This document shows, piece by piece, positions 32,155 through 41,912 of a stretch of DNA of 64,000 nucleotides. Positions within the stretch are counted from its first letter, which is position 1; each line of letters starts with the position of its first letter. The notes beneath the pieces are model-generated. The model was not told the origin of the DNA. It saw only the letters and a list, made by a program, of their open reading frames with translations, and searched no databases. A program made the translations under genes and the position numbers. The DNA is from Histomonas meleagridis (taxonomy: Eukaryota > Parabasalia > Tritrichomonadida > Dientamoebidae), in NCBI GenBank assembly GCA_020186115.1, contig WSYJ01000149.1:434001-498000 (forward strand). The letters are read 5' to 3'.

Positions 32155-32594
32155 GTATGAATGAGTGTTCTCAGAGAGTTCCTCAAACTTCAAATCATGC
32201 GATATCTTTTCAACAATAATTTTATGTTAATAATGGCATCGGCAGTAGATTGCAAAAATACCCTCGTCATGAAATTCTGACTGTTCAATCTTTCCAAATT
32301 CGATGAGATTTCGACCTACTTTTTCGGGAATTTTGGAATATTTCCTATGCTAAACAAGATAGAAAAAAAGAACCGGAAGAAAGATTGCAAGATGAAATTA
32401 GAAGGATTCGAAAAGAAGTTGAAGAATCGGAAGATATCAATTCGTTTGTTGAAGAATATTTTCCGAATAAAGAAAGAATTTATGTCATGTCGATCGTTAA
32501 AATGTGGAAAGCTGTAGAGAAGTGCATGATTCGGAAATATGCAATGAAAGGAATGCTTGAAGTAACAGGCAATTGGAAAATAACACATGTTTAA
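32155..32594 (+). pseudogene. Degenerate coding remnant, charged helical protein
   Basis: Plus-strand fragments in shifting frames have coding character: NNGIGSRLQKYPRHEILTVQ, a TGA, then FREFWNISYAKQDRKKEPEE and RIRKEVEESEDINSFVEEYF to a stop at 32594. The longest frame starts with TTG at 32385. No family is recognised. Confidence 0.4.
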
Positions 32595-32759
32595 TTATAC
32601 ACTTTATGCCACAAAAATAAAATGAAAAATAAATTTTTCTTATTCTTATAAAAATACCGATACGATCAATCGATATTGGAGTTAAAAATCTTGTATCATT
32701 ATTACTTTTGACGTTATCGATATACTAAGCTAAAAATGCTATCGAAAAATGCAGATTGA

Positions 32760-33005
32760 TTAATCTATATATTGATACTGTAGTAATCGAAAAGCAATTT
32801 CCGGTTCGTCGTTTTCTATGAACTGTACTGCTATTATTCTATGTTCAAGATATTTTCTGCCGTTCAAGCGACATTGAACGTATCCGCCTCGTGTTTCATC
32901 GACATGTTCACTAATGATTCTTTTATTTGATTTTCTTCTTATTTGATAAAGGAAAATTGTAAAAATCTCGTAATCGCAATCGCAAACACAATTAATCCAA
33001 CTCAT
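32760..33005 (-). pseudogene. HNH-endonuclease-like fragment
   Basis: An 81-codon frame from ATG at 33003-33005. The segment GGYVQCRLNGRKYLEHRIIA followed by VQFIEND resembles the N-terminal part of HNH/NUMOD homing-endonuclease-like proteins (GY...V.LNGK.Y.VHRL.A..FI.N). The catalytic HNH part that should follow is missing. It is probably a truncated element gene. Confidence 0.45.
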
Positions 33006-33166
33006 TCTATTTCATAGAAATTGAAAAAATTAATTATTTATAAAATTAAGCTTATTTTTAAATTATGTCAAATCAACCGAAAAATAAGATTTATTTTTAG
33101 CTAATACTCATTAATTTCTTTATCGGATTACTTGAATTTTTACAGTATCTGGGAAATACAATTGCC

Positions 33167-33496
33167 ATGAAATTAATGTATAGTATCATTACTCTTTCAC
33201 TAATCTTTAGAACTAATGTTCATTTATTTGAGCCAGAAGAAAAATTTTCATATTTAGGTTCAAAATATAACACCAAAAATAAAGCTCATAAGAAATTTAG
33301 CGTTAATATTGCAAGAAATTTTATAAAGAATGTTGAAGAAAAATATTTTAGTACTTGGAGTTTATTTCGAATGCCATATAATTTTGAAAAATATAATAAG
33401 CAAGATGATATAGCTTATGCAATAAATCAAGGAATAGTTTGTGCTTTACAAAATAATCATATATATGTCTTACTAAAGAGCAGTATAAAAAATTAA
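33167..33496 (+). CDS. Hypothetical small protein with signal-like N-terminus
   Basis: 109 residues from ATG. The N-terminus MKLMYSIITLSLIFRTNVHL is hydrophobic like a signal peptide. The rest is Lys/Asn/Tyr-rich with no recognised domain. It lies among element remnants and may itself be a fragment. Confidence 0.35.
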   Translation: MKLMYSIITLSLIFRTNVHLFEPEEKFSYLGSKYNTKNKAHKKFSVNIARNFIKNVEEKYFSTWSLFRMPYNFEKYNKQDDIAYAINQGIVCALQNNHIYVLLKSSIKN

Positions 33497-33610
33497 TTTC
33501 AGAAAAAAATTGAACTTAGTTTTATAAAAATTTATGTCCTGTACGAAAATTCTCAAAAATCTTTCAATTACATAGTAAACTATTCAATTTCCCGCATACT
33601 TACAGTGCGG

Positions 33611-33665
33611 TTGTGATCGTTTCCCTCGGAAAAAGCCAGGCTTTTTCCGAGGGAAACGATCACAA
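33611..33665. repeat. Perfect 55-nt palindrome (27-bp arms, 1-nt centre)
   Basis: The left arm starts TTGTGATCGTTTCCCTCGG at 33611 and ends at 33637. The single centre base is A at 33638. The right arm, 33639-33665, is the exact complement. The arms are more GC-rich than their surroundings. It could be two fused transposon ends, a folded-back MITE or a cruciform site. Confidence 0.9.
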
Positions 33666-33719
33666 TAGCTCTCGCTCCCGGCGCTCGCAATTACTAAAAA
33701 AAAATTGTTGTTGAGTGTT

Positions 33720-34420
33720 TTACTCAATTTGCTCCATATGGGATAAATGGCTCGACGACTCCATCGACTTTCCATGTAGGAGAGATTGTAGGATTCCATT
33801 TAACGCCATAGAAATACCTTTGATGAGGTGTTTCCTACGTCTATCTATCATTGACGGTTTTTTGGGGCAGTCCACAATGAGCTGTGTTGTTGTAAAATGT
33901 TTCCAATTTCTAAGTTCTTCAATATTTTTGCATTTTTCTGCTGTACCCCAAAATCTTTTACATTTCCCATTTTGCTGTGGGTTTTTGACTTCTGATGCAA
34001 CTTGTTTAATTCCATTTTCTTCGAGGAATTTCTTAAAATCTCCTTTGAATTCCTCACCATTATCGGTCCACACAGAAAATGGACGGTTGCCACAAGATTG
34101 AATTGCTAATTCGAGGCACTTTTTTGTAGTTGCTTAGAATTCGTTGAAGATTGCGTCACAATAAACAACGTAACGAGAATAATCATCTATATAAGATATT
34201 AAATATTAACCGTTATAATTATGAGATCAGTATGCCGAATTAAGTCTGGATTCGATGCTTCATATCGGCAACGATAGGGTTCTTCGGGCTTTAACGGTCG
34301 CGTGTACGATAAGGCGTTGTTCTCCTTTGCTGGATTGTCTTGACGGTAGCTTCTAGCCAAAGAGGGCAAATTTTGATCTTTTTTGCATTCGGATATTTTA
34401 GTTCAATAGTTTACTCAGAG
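33720..34420 (-). pseudogene. Integrase (rve, DDE) fragment of a mobile element
   Basis: Reading on the minus strand: LKPEEPYRCRYEASNPDLIR then HTDL, a frame break, YIDDYSRYVVYCDAIFNEF, a TAA at 34134-34136, then ELAIQSCGNRPFSVWTDNGE and NPQQNGKCKRFWGT. These are the rve core elements (H.D, YIDD.SRY, TDNG.EF, NPQQNG...RFW). The catalytic Glu of GK(V)ERFW is Lys here. With a stop, a frameshift and a lost catalytic residue it is inactive. The source could be a Maverick/Polinton-type or other integrase-bearing element. Confidence 0.7.
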
Positions 34421-34746
34421 ATTGAATGATTTTTGAGAATTTCCGTACAGCTGGTGTACAAATATAACCAAAATTAGGGGGTGCCGAGCGTGGCTTCCTC
34501 AATTCAGAGGAAACTTTTCAATTTTTCAATAAACTCAATTTTCAATAAACGATAACTATGAATTTTGAATGTTTCTGAAATTTCTTAATGTCATGACAAA
34601 ATAAATTGAATGAATTCATTTTTCAATTAACGATACCTATCGTTTTATCATTGAATCATTTGTATTTTGTTTTAAAATGTGACTTTATTCATAATAAGCA
34701 TGATATACACGTTAGCAACATACTAACAATGAAATAACATTTTTAT
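34421..34746. other. AT-rich region without gene
   Basis: No supported gene. GGGGGTGCCGAGCGTGGC at about 34479-34496 is a local GC-rich island. AACGATACCTATCGTT at 34630-34645 is an inverted pair of Myb-like motifs. Confidence 0.4.
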
Positions 34747-34897
34747 ACATGAAATATATGATATGCACATATGAAATATATGATATGCACATATGAAATA
34801 TATGATATGCACATATGAAATATATGATATGCACATATGAAATATATGATATGCACATATGAAATATATGATATGCACACATGAAATATATGATATG
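34747..34897. repeat. 22-bp minisatellite, about 7 copies
   Basis: Tandem copies of ATGAAATATATGATATGCACAT, almost identical; one copy has CACACATG. The open frame over it on the minus strand (ICAYHIFHM repeats) is a by-product of the repeat. Confidence 0.92.
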
Positions 34898-34973
34898 ATA
34901 TTTTGAATTTTATTCAAACGGTCGCTCGTGGATTTTTCATTTCATTTGATTCATTGTGAATAATTTGAATAAA

Positions 34974-35580
34974 TTAAAAAGCTTGGTACCAAATATAATG
35001 AAGAATTTCTTGTAAATAATTAGGAACATTTGTCGATTGATGTTTGCGATATACAACGTGAAGGTAATAATAGAAAAAATGAAATTGAGATTTGTTAGAA
35101 ATTATATTCAACATCTTCATATAAATTTTTGTTTTCGTTGATTTTGTTACCATTATCTGTGTTGTTTGTAACATTTCAATTAACTTTTGATCTTTTACGT
35201 CAATTTTGATGTTTTTATTTGAACCATTAGTTTTAACATGATTACTTAAAAGTCCAATTATTTCCAAACAATTGGAATTTCTTCAATTTCATATTCGATC
35301 ATAATTCCATTTAATTTGATTTTGTATAATGCGATTTTAGATCCATTTGTTATATATGATTGACTTGATTTGGTAGAAGCGATTAATGCATCATGTACAA
35401 ATATGATGAATATATTGTAACTTTATTTTTATTAAAGAAAAATATGTTCTTAAATATGTTTAATGCTTTTCTATATGAACCTGATTGAGTCATAAGATGT
35501 TTTGCGAACTCAAATTCTGAATATCCTTCAAGAATTGATTCGGATAGTGTTCTATATGTTGTAATAATGAAATTTTCCAT
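34974..35580 (-). pseudogene. Broken gene of unknown function
   Basis: Three consecutive minus-strand pieces look like one protein. The first, 35580-35383, starts MENFIITTYRTLSESILEGY. The second, at about 35395-35280, reads HDALIASTKSSQSYITNGSK and ends EEIPIVWK. The third, 35267-34974, includes GLLSNHVKTNGSNKNIKIDV and ends WYQAF. The frame changes between them cannot all be explained by one extra base, so this copy seems truly decayed. No family is recognised. Confidence 0.5.
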
Positions 35581-36336
35581 TTTAATTTGTTAAAGTATAT
35601 AAAAGAATAAATGGTATACTAATGCGCATTATGTAATTTACTCGAGCACGTAAAATAGATTGGAAAAATTTCTTTTGCCAACGAGTTAATTGTGTCAATG
35701 TAACATTCTCTGTACCTTTTTCCGTATTTTCATTTAATAATATTGCTTATGAGATTGAAATATCAACTTCAAATTGTTCAACTGAAATCCAATTTCTTGT
35801 TCCATGGATATCACTAAAGTAATTTTTAAGTTCAAACACAATGAATTGTGTGTTCTCTATTATGTTGAACAAAATATTATGAAATTTTTTTTTATGATCC
35901 AAATAACAAATCTTTCATATTTATTTTGGAAGATTGAACTTTTTGTAATCAATGCTTCCTATTTTTTTATGTTAAATCTATCATAACAAACTTGCAATTC
36001 CATGGAATTGCATGGAATGCATAGATCAGACAGATCATCAAATATAGAAACAGCTTTTTGCTCTGAATCAACTTTTTCCATCGTTAGCCTTAACTAGGCG
36101 TTTTTGACACAATTATCGTCTAATTTTTATATTCAAAAATGGAAATGTAATAAGGTCATTTGAATCGATTTTGTTCCAAAATTTTTAACGATTTGACCTA
36201 AAAGTTATCGTTCATTTCAAATGAATGATATTTGATCGTATGACAATATTTGTCACCCTTTGTTAGGTTTTCGTTTTTTACGGTTGGGGTCGGAGCTCTC
36301 AATTTTTCAATCAATAAACTAAACGATAGAAAGTTT
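35581..36336. other. AT-rich intergenic region
   Basis: About 750 bases with scattered short open stretches but no gene I can support. The last 100 bases (from 36250) are open in the frame of the BspA-like gene, but that extension lacks a signal peptide. Confidence 0.45.
36322..36327 (+). promoter_or_regulatory. AACGAT (Myb/M3-like) motif before BspA gene
   Basis: AACGAT lies nine bases before the ATG at 36337. Trichomonas vaginalis uses Myb-bound elements of this type (TAACGATA) in promoters; function here is inferred. Confidence 0.35.
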
Positions 36337-39139
36337 ATGATTTTCTTGTTTCCTTATCTTTCTTGTGCATTATTAGAAATCATAATCGATAAAAAAATTC
36401 ACATTACAGCAGAAAGTTTGAATCAAGCATATCATGAAGCATTAAACATTGATAATTCGACAAATTTTTCAGATGTTGAAATCGTTAATGGCGAATATAT
36501 TTTCAATGAAGTCGATAATAATCAGTGGGAAATGATTCATAATCTTACTATTTCTAGTGATGTTAATTTTTGATTCATATGACTTATTTTTTGATTATCC
36601 CAATGTTAATACAAATAGAAAATATTTATTTGGGTATTACAATAAAACGTGATTCCTATTTGAATTTCGAGAATTTTGAGCATTTGAAATATATTTTTTT
36701 TGCAAACATTTCCCAATTTAATACAAATATGTTTTCATATTGTAATAACCTGGTTACTGTTGAAGCTCCTACGTTGTCTTGTATTGGTGAGTATACGTTT
36801 CGAATGTGTAAAAACCTTAAATCAATTTCATTTCCACACGTTATAGCAATAGATGCTTATGCATTTTCTTGCTGTGCTGCACTACAGAGTGTTAGTTTTC
36901 CCTCAACTCAAAAATTGTGGATCTAACGCTTTTGAATATTGTCCAATCACAACAATAAGTTTTCCATTTCTCAGCGAAGTTTCTCCATATATGTTTTCTT
37001 CATGCGGAAACATGGAAACTGCTTATTTACCAAATGTTACTACGATTGGTGCTTATGCTTTTTTGCATTGCTTCAGCTTAGTCGATGTAAACATCACAAA
37101 AGTTGAATACATTTGTGAAGGAGCGTTCAATTATGCATACAATCTCAGAACCCTCGAATTACCTTCAATTATAAATGTTGGCGGACCTTTTCTTGTTGAA
37201 TGTTCTAGGCTAATCAATATTTCTTTACCCAATGCAATTCGTGTTCCAGATTATATGTTTGCTAATTTATCAAACACGTTACATATATATATTCCAAAAG
37301 TTGTTTCTATTGGAAAACATTCATTTGAACAATATTTTTTCGGTGAGAATACTTTTGAACAACTTAAAATCAAAGAAATTGATGATTACGCATTTTCAGG
37401 TTGTGTTTGTTCTGATGATTTAACATTTGATTATTGTGAATATGTTGGAAATTTTGCGTTTTGTAATACGCTTGTATTTGGTATTTCATTACCAAATCTT
37501 AAATCATGTGGAAATTATTCGTTTTGTTCATTTGGTTATATTGAAGAATTATATTTTCCTAATCTTGAAAGTTGTGGTGATTATTCATTTTCATATAATT
37601 TTAATTTGATTAATGTTACATTTCCTTCATTAATTACGATTGGAGATTCGCCATTTGAAGAATGTCCAAATTTAGAGATCATGAATTTACCAAATTTAGT
37701 TCAAGTAAATGATTATTTTATATCTAATGTTAATATGAATCATTTTGAATTTTTAAAATTAAAATATATTGGATCTAATTCATTTACGAAAGCATGTGAC
37801 AAAGTTGAAAATATTAATTTTCCAGAAGTCATCTCAATTGGTGATTATTTTTTAAAAGATTGTCAACGAATTCGAAGTATTTCATTACCAAACGTAGAAA
37901 ATATTGGTAAATATGCATTTTATAATTGTAGTAATTTAATTGAAGTTTCATTACCAAAATTAAAATATTTTGACTCAGAATTATTTTATTATTGTAATTT
38001 AATTGAAAATATTTCATTCCCAGCACTTGAAACTATTGGTAATAATTTTTTAATTCTTTGTTATAATATTAAAATAATAAATTTACCAAAAGTTCGAAAT
38101 ATTATTAATACAGCATTTTATAATTGTAGTTCGATTTATGAATTAAATTTAAATAATATCACGAATGTAAACGAAGGACCGATTGCTAAATATTGTAAGT
38201 CATTAAAAATCATTCACATGAATTCACTTGAAAGTTCACCAAGATTTTTTATTTGCGCACATGCAAAGTCTTGAAGAAGTTTCATTAAGAAAATTAAAAA
38301 TTACGAAAAGTTATTTATTTTATAATTGCACAAATTTACGAAACATTAATATGCCAAACTTTGAAACAATGATTGAATCTGATTCAGGTTATGAATTTGC
38401 ATATTGTTCATCACTCGAAACAATAAAATTACCATCAATAGAAGAATTCTATGGTCGAAATACATTTCAGAATTGCACATCATTAGTCGTAATTAATATC
38501 TCTAAAACAACAAAACTTGTCGAATATATGTTTTCAGGTTGCTTTGATTTGATTGATGTTAATTTATATAGCGTTACTACACTTCCATCATATTGTTTTA
38601 AAGATTGTACATCATTAAAAAGCATTGAATTGAATATTAATGAATTAGATGGAGATGGACATTTTTCAGGGTGTATTAACTTAGAAATAATTAATCTTCC
38701 AAATTTATTAGAAGTATCAGAAAATGCGACAAAAATATTTGAGAATTGTAAACGCTTAACGATTATATATTTACCATCTTCTCCACCAAAAACATTTAAT
38801 GAAAATATATTTTCAACTACAACTAAAGAAAACTTAAGTATTTGCTTATACTATGATATATATTATGGTAATTATACAAGTGGTTCCAACGGCACAGGTT
38901 ACTGGAAAGGAATAAATATCACACTTAATGACGATTTAACAAGAAAATGTAATGTACATAGATATCACGAGACGAATTGGACTTGGATTGATACTTTACT
39001 TATATGTATAGGAGTTGTAGTTTTGTTGTTCATAGGTAGTTACGTGCTATTTATTTATTTGTGTCGAAAGTATAAAAAAGAAAAAGAATCACTGGAGACT
39101 GTGCCTCATTTAAATATTTCGATTATTGATCCGATTTAA
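36337..39139 (+). pseudogene. BspA-like LRR surface protein, copy 1 (three 1-base frameshifts)
   Basis: A trichomonad BspA-like protein of about 930 codons. The signal-like N-terminus is MIFLFPYLSCALLEIIIDKK. About 30 TpLRR repeats of 23 residues follow (e.g. LKSCGNYSFCSFGYIEELYF). Near the end are a membrane segment (LLICIGVVVLLFIGSYVLFI) and a basic tail ending LNISIIDPI. The frame breaks at T5 36567-36571, C3 36900-36902 and T6 38245-38250. At each site the inverted copy at 53.3-56.0 kb has one base fewer and stays open. The gene is therefore probably intact. Such proteins are considered adhesion or mucosal-surface proteins in trichomonads. Confidence 0.85.
36412..38487 (+). repeat. 2.07-kb inverted repeat, left arm
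   Basis: From SLNQAYHEAL to NCTSLV of the BspA-like gene the DNA is almost identical to the complement of about 53965-56045. There are only scattered substitutions (for example TVEAPTLS versus AVEAPTLA, LCYN versus HCYN) and one-base homopolymer differences. Downstream of about 38487 the two genes diverge sharply. Confidence 0.85.
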
Positions 39140-39906
39140 AGAAATTCAATAATATATAAATGATTTTATATCAGTAAATTCAAGTGAATTTTCCATGAAA
39201 AACACATAAAATATAGTATTTATAAAACAAATATATTCATTGAAATGAAGAACATTCATGGCAATATAAACAATTTTTTTTTTGGTTTATATTTTTTAAT
39301 TTTATTTGAATTTATTCCAATAAAAAAAACATTTGAAGTTTGCATGCAAATACAATATCATTATATTAAAATCTTTTGATATTGTGGAAATGACAAAAAA
39401 ATAAATGGAAAAAAATAGATATAAATCAAATATACAACAATTTAAATTACAGAAATAGAACCATTTTGTGTCATATCAAAAAGTACCAGGTGAAACAAAA
39501 TGTAACATGATGAAACAAAATATATAAATATTATCCCTGTTAATTTCAAATATTATATGACGTTAAAAAAAAATATGAATATATCAATGTTTACAGATTC
39601 AAGACAAAATAAATATAATTACATCACAACCTTGGTTAAGTAATTTTACTTTGTTTTGTATAAAAAGAAAGAGAAAATAAACCCCATTTATTTGTTTCGA
39701 TTAGTGATTTTAAAATAAATTTGGTTATTTTGGTCTGCACTTGATCAATTGTGCATTTTGGTCTAATTTGTTATCATTAATATTTTAATGAACTAACCTT
39801 GGCACTGAGAAACAATATCTAGCGAACAAGCAACAAACAAACAATTTACTAACTTTTGAATTTTTGTGTGGTTTTCAAAAAATGAATAAAAATTGATCGT
39901 TGTTTA
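39140..39906. other. AT-rich intergenic region
   Basis: 767 bases without coding character. GAAACAAAATGTAACATGAT is followed by a second GATGAAACAAAATATA near 39490-39530, an imperfect direct repeat. Confidence 0.45.
39896..39901 (+). promoter_or_regulatory. ATCGTT (Myb/M3-like) motif before PMT gene
   Basis: ATCGTT ends five bases before the ATG at 39907. The spacing resembles that seen before the genes at 36337 and 58555. Confidence 0.35.
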
Positions 39907-41373
39907 ATGAGAGAAAAAGATCAAAACTCGGCATTCTTGGCAATTGATGTGATATTTGTACTAATTGTTGGAATTGTCTCTCTCTACACAAGGCTTTGGA
40001 CAATTTCTTATCCAGATTGCATCATTTTTGATGAAGTCCATTTTGGAAATTTTACGAAATGGTACATTCAACATCTCTTTCATTTTGACATCCATCCACC
40101 TCTTGCAAAAATGACCATTTCTCTTCTAACCTATCTTCAAGGTTACAAAGGCACCGAAATTGAACATTTTGATCGACTAGGCCGACAATACTCCACCACG
40201 GAAACAGTTTATGTTATTATTAGGATGGTTCCAGCCATTTTTTCTGCTTTTTGCGCACCATTAATATATTGTTCTTGTAGGTTACTTTACATTACACCAT
40301 TTTCCTCATTAGTAGCGTCATTATTTGTAGCCCTTGACACCTCCATGATAGTTGAGAGCAAGTTTATTCTCTCAGATGGTGTTCTTCATTTTTATTGTGC
40401 GTTACATTTCTTTTGTTTTTCATTATTTATTCGACGTGGAGGGACTGTACTTGCTATTTTAGCTGGTATTACACTTGGGATGGCCGGTTCTTGCAAATTT
40501 ACAGCTCTTGGCCTCATTGCAGTTGATGGCATATCACAAATAATTTGGATTTTTATGGCAAAGCCCACACTTTTCGAAATCATTATCCGTGCCATTGCCA
40601 TTCTTATGCCTGCCTTTTTAATTACATATCTTTCTTGGTTAATCCATTTTGCGATCACTCCCATTTCCGGCCATCACGGCTACTACATCAAGAAAGAAGA
40701 TTCCCACACCATTGCTGATCCGAAGAAGATCAACACATATTATTGGGGGAATCGAGTTTCCCGATCTTCATATTTGCTACGGTTTATCCGTTGGAACATT
40801 GTCATGAACGGCATAAACATGCGAAGCAAGATTCCTCATCCGTGGGAGTCTAACCCCAAATATTGGCCTTATCTTGGCGACAAATACGTTTCCTTCTATT
40901 CGAAGCCGAATCGACGCATTTGTTGCATGGGATCTCCATTAATATATTGGACAACATTCTTCGGAATGGTGATAACATTTCCGTCGCTGTTGTTCAAGAG
41001 AGCTGGATGGCAGAACTTGTTGTTCATGCTTTCATGGGCTGTTTCATATATTCCGTTTTTGGGCGTTCCAAGAACAATGTTTCATTATCATTATTTAATT
41101 CCTTTGATGTTCGCTTCGATGAATTTGTCCGCTTTGATCGATCGAATGTTTAGATTGAGATCTGTGAGAGGCTTCGTTTGCATGACGCTGATCATACTGT
41201 GCGTGCTGTGCTATTTGTATTTCGCCCCGTGGATATATGGAACGGAATGCCCGAACTGTACCGCAACAAGGATTTGGTGGAGCAGATGGAACCAGGGACC
41301 GCCAAGGCCACTCCTGTACTACGGAAAGGAACTGTTTAAGACAAAGGAAAAGAGAATTAAATTGCCAATATGA
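39907..41373 (+). CDS. Protein O-mannosyltransferase (PMT, GT39), without MIR domains
   Basis: 488 residues. An ER membrane enzyme predicted to move mannose from dolichyl-phosphate-mannose to Ser/Thr. The conserved first lumenal loop is present with its acidic pair (IIFDEVHFGNFTKWYIQHLF) and the DIHPPLAKM motif. About ten membrane segments follow. The loop with HHGYYIKKEDSHTIADPKK and the RNPW-like HPWESNPKYW are seen. Eukaryotic PMTs are 700-900 residues with a central MIR domain; here the loop is short and no MIR is visible, so the protein is closer in layout to bacterial PMTs. The 3' part has GC-richer codons. Confidence 0.88.
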   Translation: MREKDQNSAFLAIDVIFVLIVGIVSLYTRLWTISYPDCIIFDEVHFGNFTKWYIQHLFHFDIHPPLAKMTISLLTYLQGYKGTEIEHFDRLGRQYSTTETVYVIIRMVPAIFSAFCAPLIYCSCRLLYITPFSSLVASLFVALDTSMIVESKFILSDGVLHFYCALHFFCFSLFIRRGGTVLAILAGITLGMAGSCKFTALGLIAVDGISQIIWIFMAKPTLFEIIIRAIAILMPAFLITYLSWLIHFAITPISGHHGYYIKKEDSHTIADPKKINTYYWGNRVSRSSYLLRFIRWNIVMNGINMRSKIPHPWESNPKYWPYLGDKYVSFYSKPNRRICCMGSPLIYWTTFFGMVITFPSLLFKRAGWQNLLFMLSWAVSYIPFLGVPRTMFHYHYLIPLMFASMNLSALIDRMFRLRSVRGFVCMTLIILCVLCYLYFAPWIYGTECPNCTATRIWWSRWNQGPPRPLLYYGKELFKTKEKRIKLPI

Positions 41374-41594
41374 CTTAAGTTACATATGTAAAATAGAGTT
41401 ATTACTTTAAAATGAATTTCTTTTTGGTTGTAAATATGAAAATAATTAATAATTTTTTTTTTAACTTTTAATTGTTTATATAAAACAAAAAAATAATATG
41501 TTACTGAAACTAGAAATTGTTGAATCAATAAAAATATATTCTTAATTTTTTATTGTTTGCTTAAAATATTAAGCAAAGTTTTTGTGAATGTGTT

Positions 41595-41912
41595 AAATTT
41601 AATTTCAGCTTTTTAAAAACAATATCTATGATTATTAGATATTACAAATTTCTTCTGTTTAAGTAAAAAGAAAATTATCAAAAATTAGCAAAATGATACC
41701 AAACTATGAATTAAATTATGAAAATTGTTAAGTGATAAAATTTCCCAAAAAGAATTAAATTTAATTTCAGCTTCTTAAAAACAATATCCATAATTATTTG
41801 ATATTACAAATTTCTTCTGTTTAAGTAAAAAGAAAATTAGCAAAATGATACCAAACTATGAATTTTAATTATGAAAATAGTTAAGTGTAAAATTTCCCCA
41901 AAAAGAATTTTA
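41595..41912. repeat. Tandem duplication of about 160 bp between convergent genes
   Basis: 41595-41756 and 41757-41912 are near-identical copies, each starting AAATTTAATTTCAGCTT and ending CCCAAAAAGAATT. They differ by a few substitutions and small indels. The second copy runs to the stop of the RalGAP-like gene. Confidence 0.85.

Noticed and set aside
35626..36060. Short coding-like stretches upstream of BspA copy 1
   Set aside because: They are interrupted every few codons in all frames and show no recognisable motif.
36250..36336. Longer start of BspA copy 1
   Set aside because: The extension is not present in copy 2, and the signal-like N-terminus begins at the ATG at 36337.
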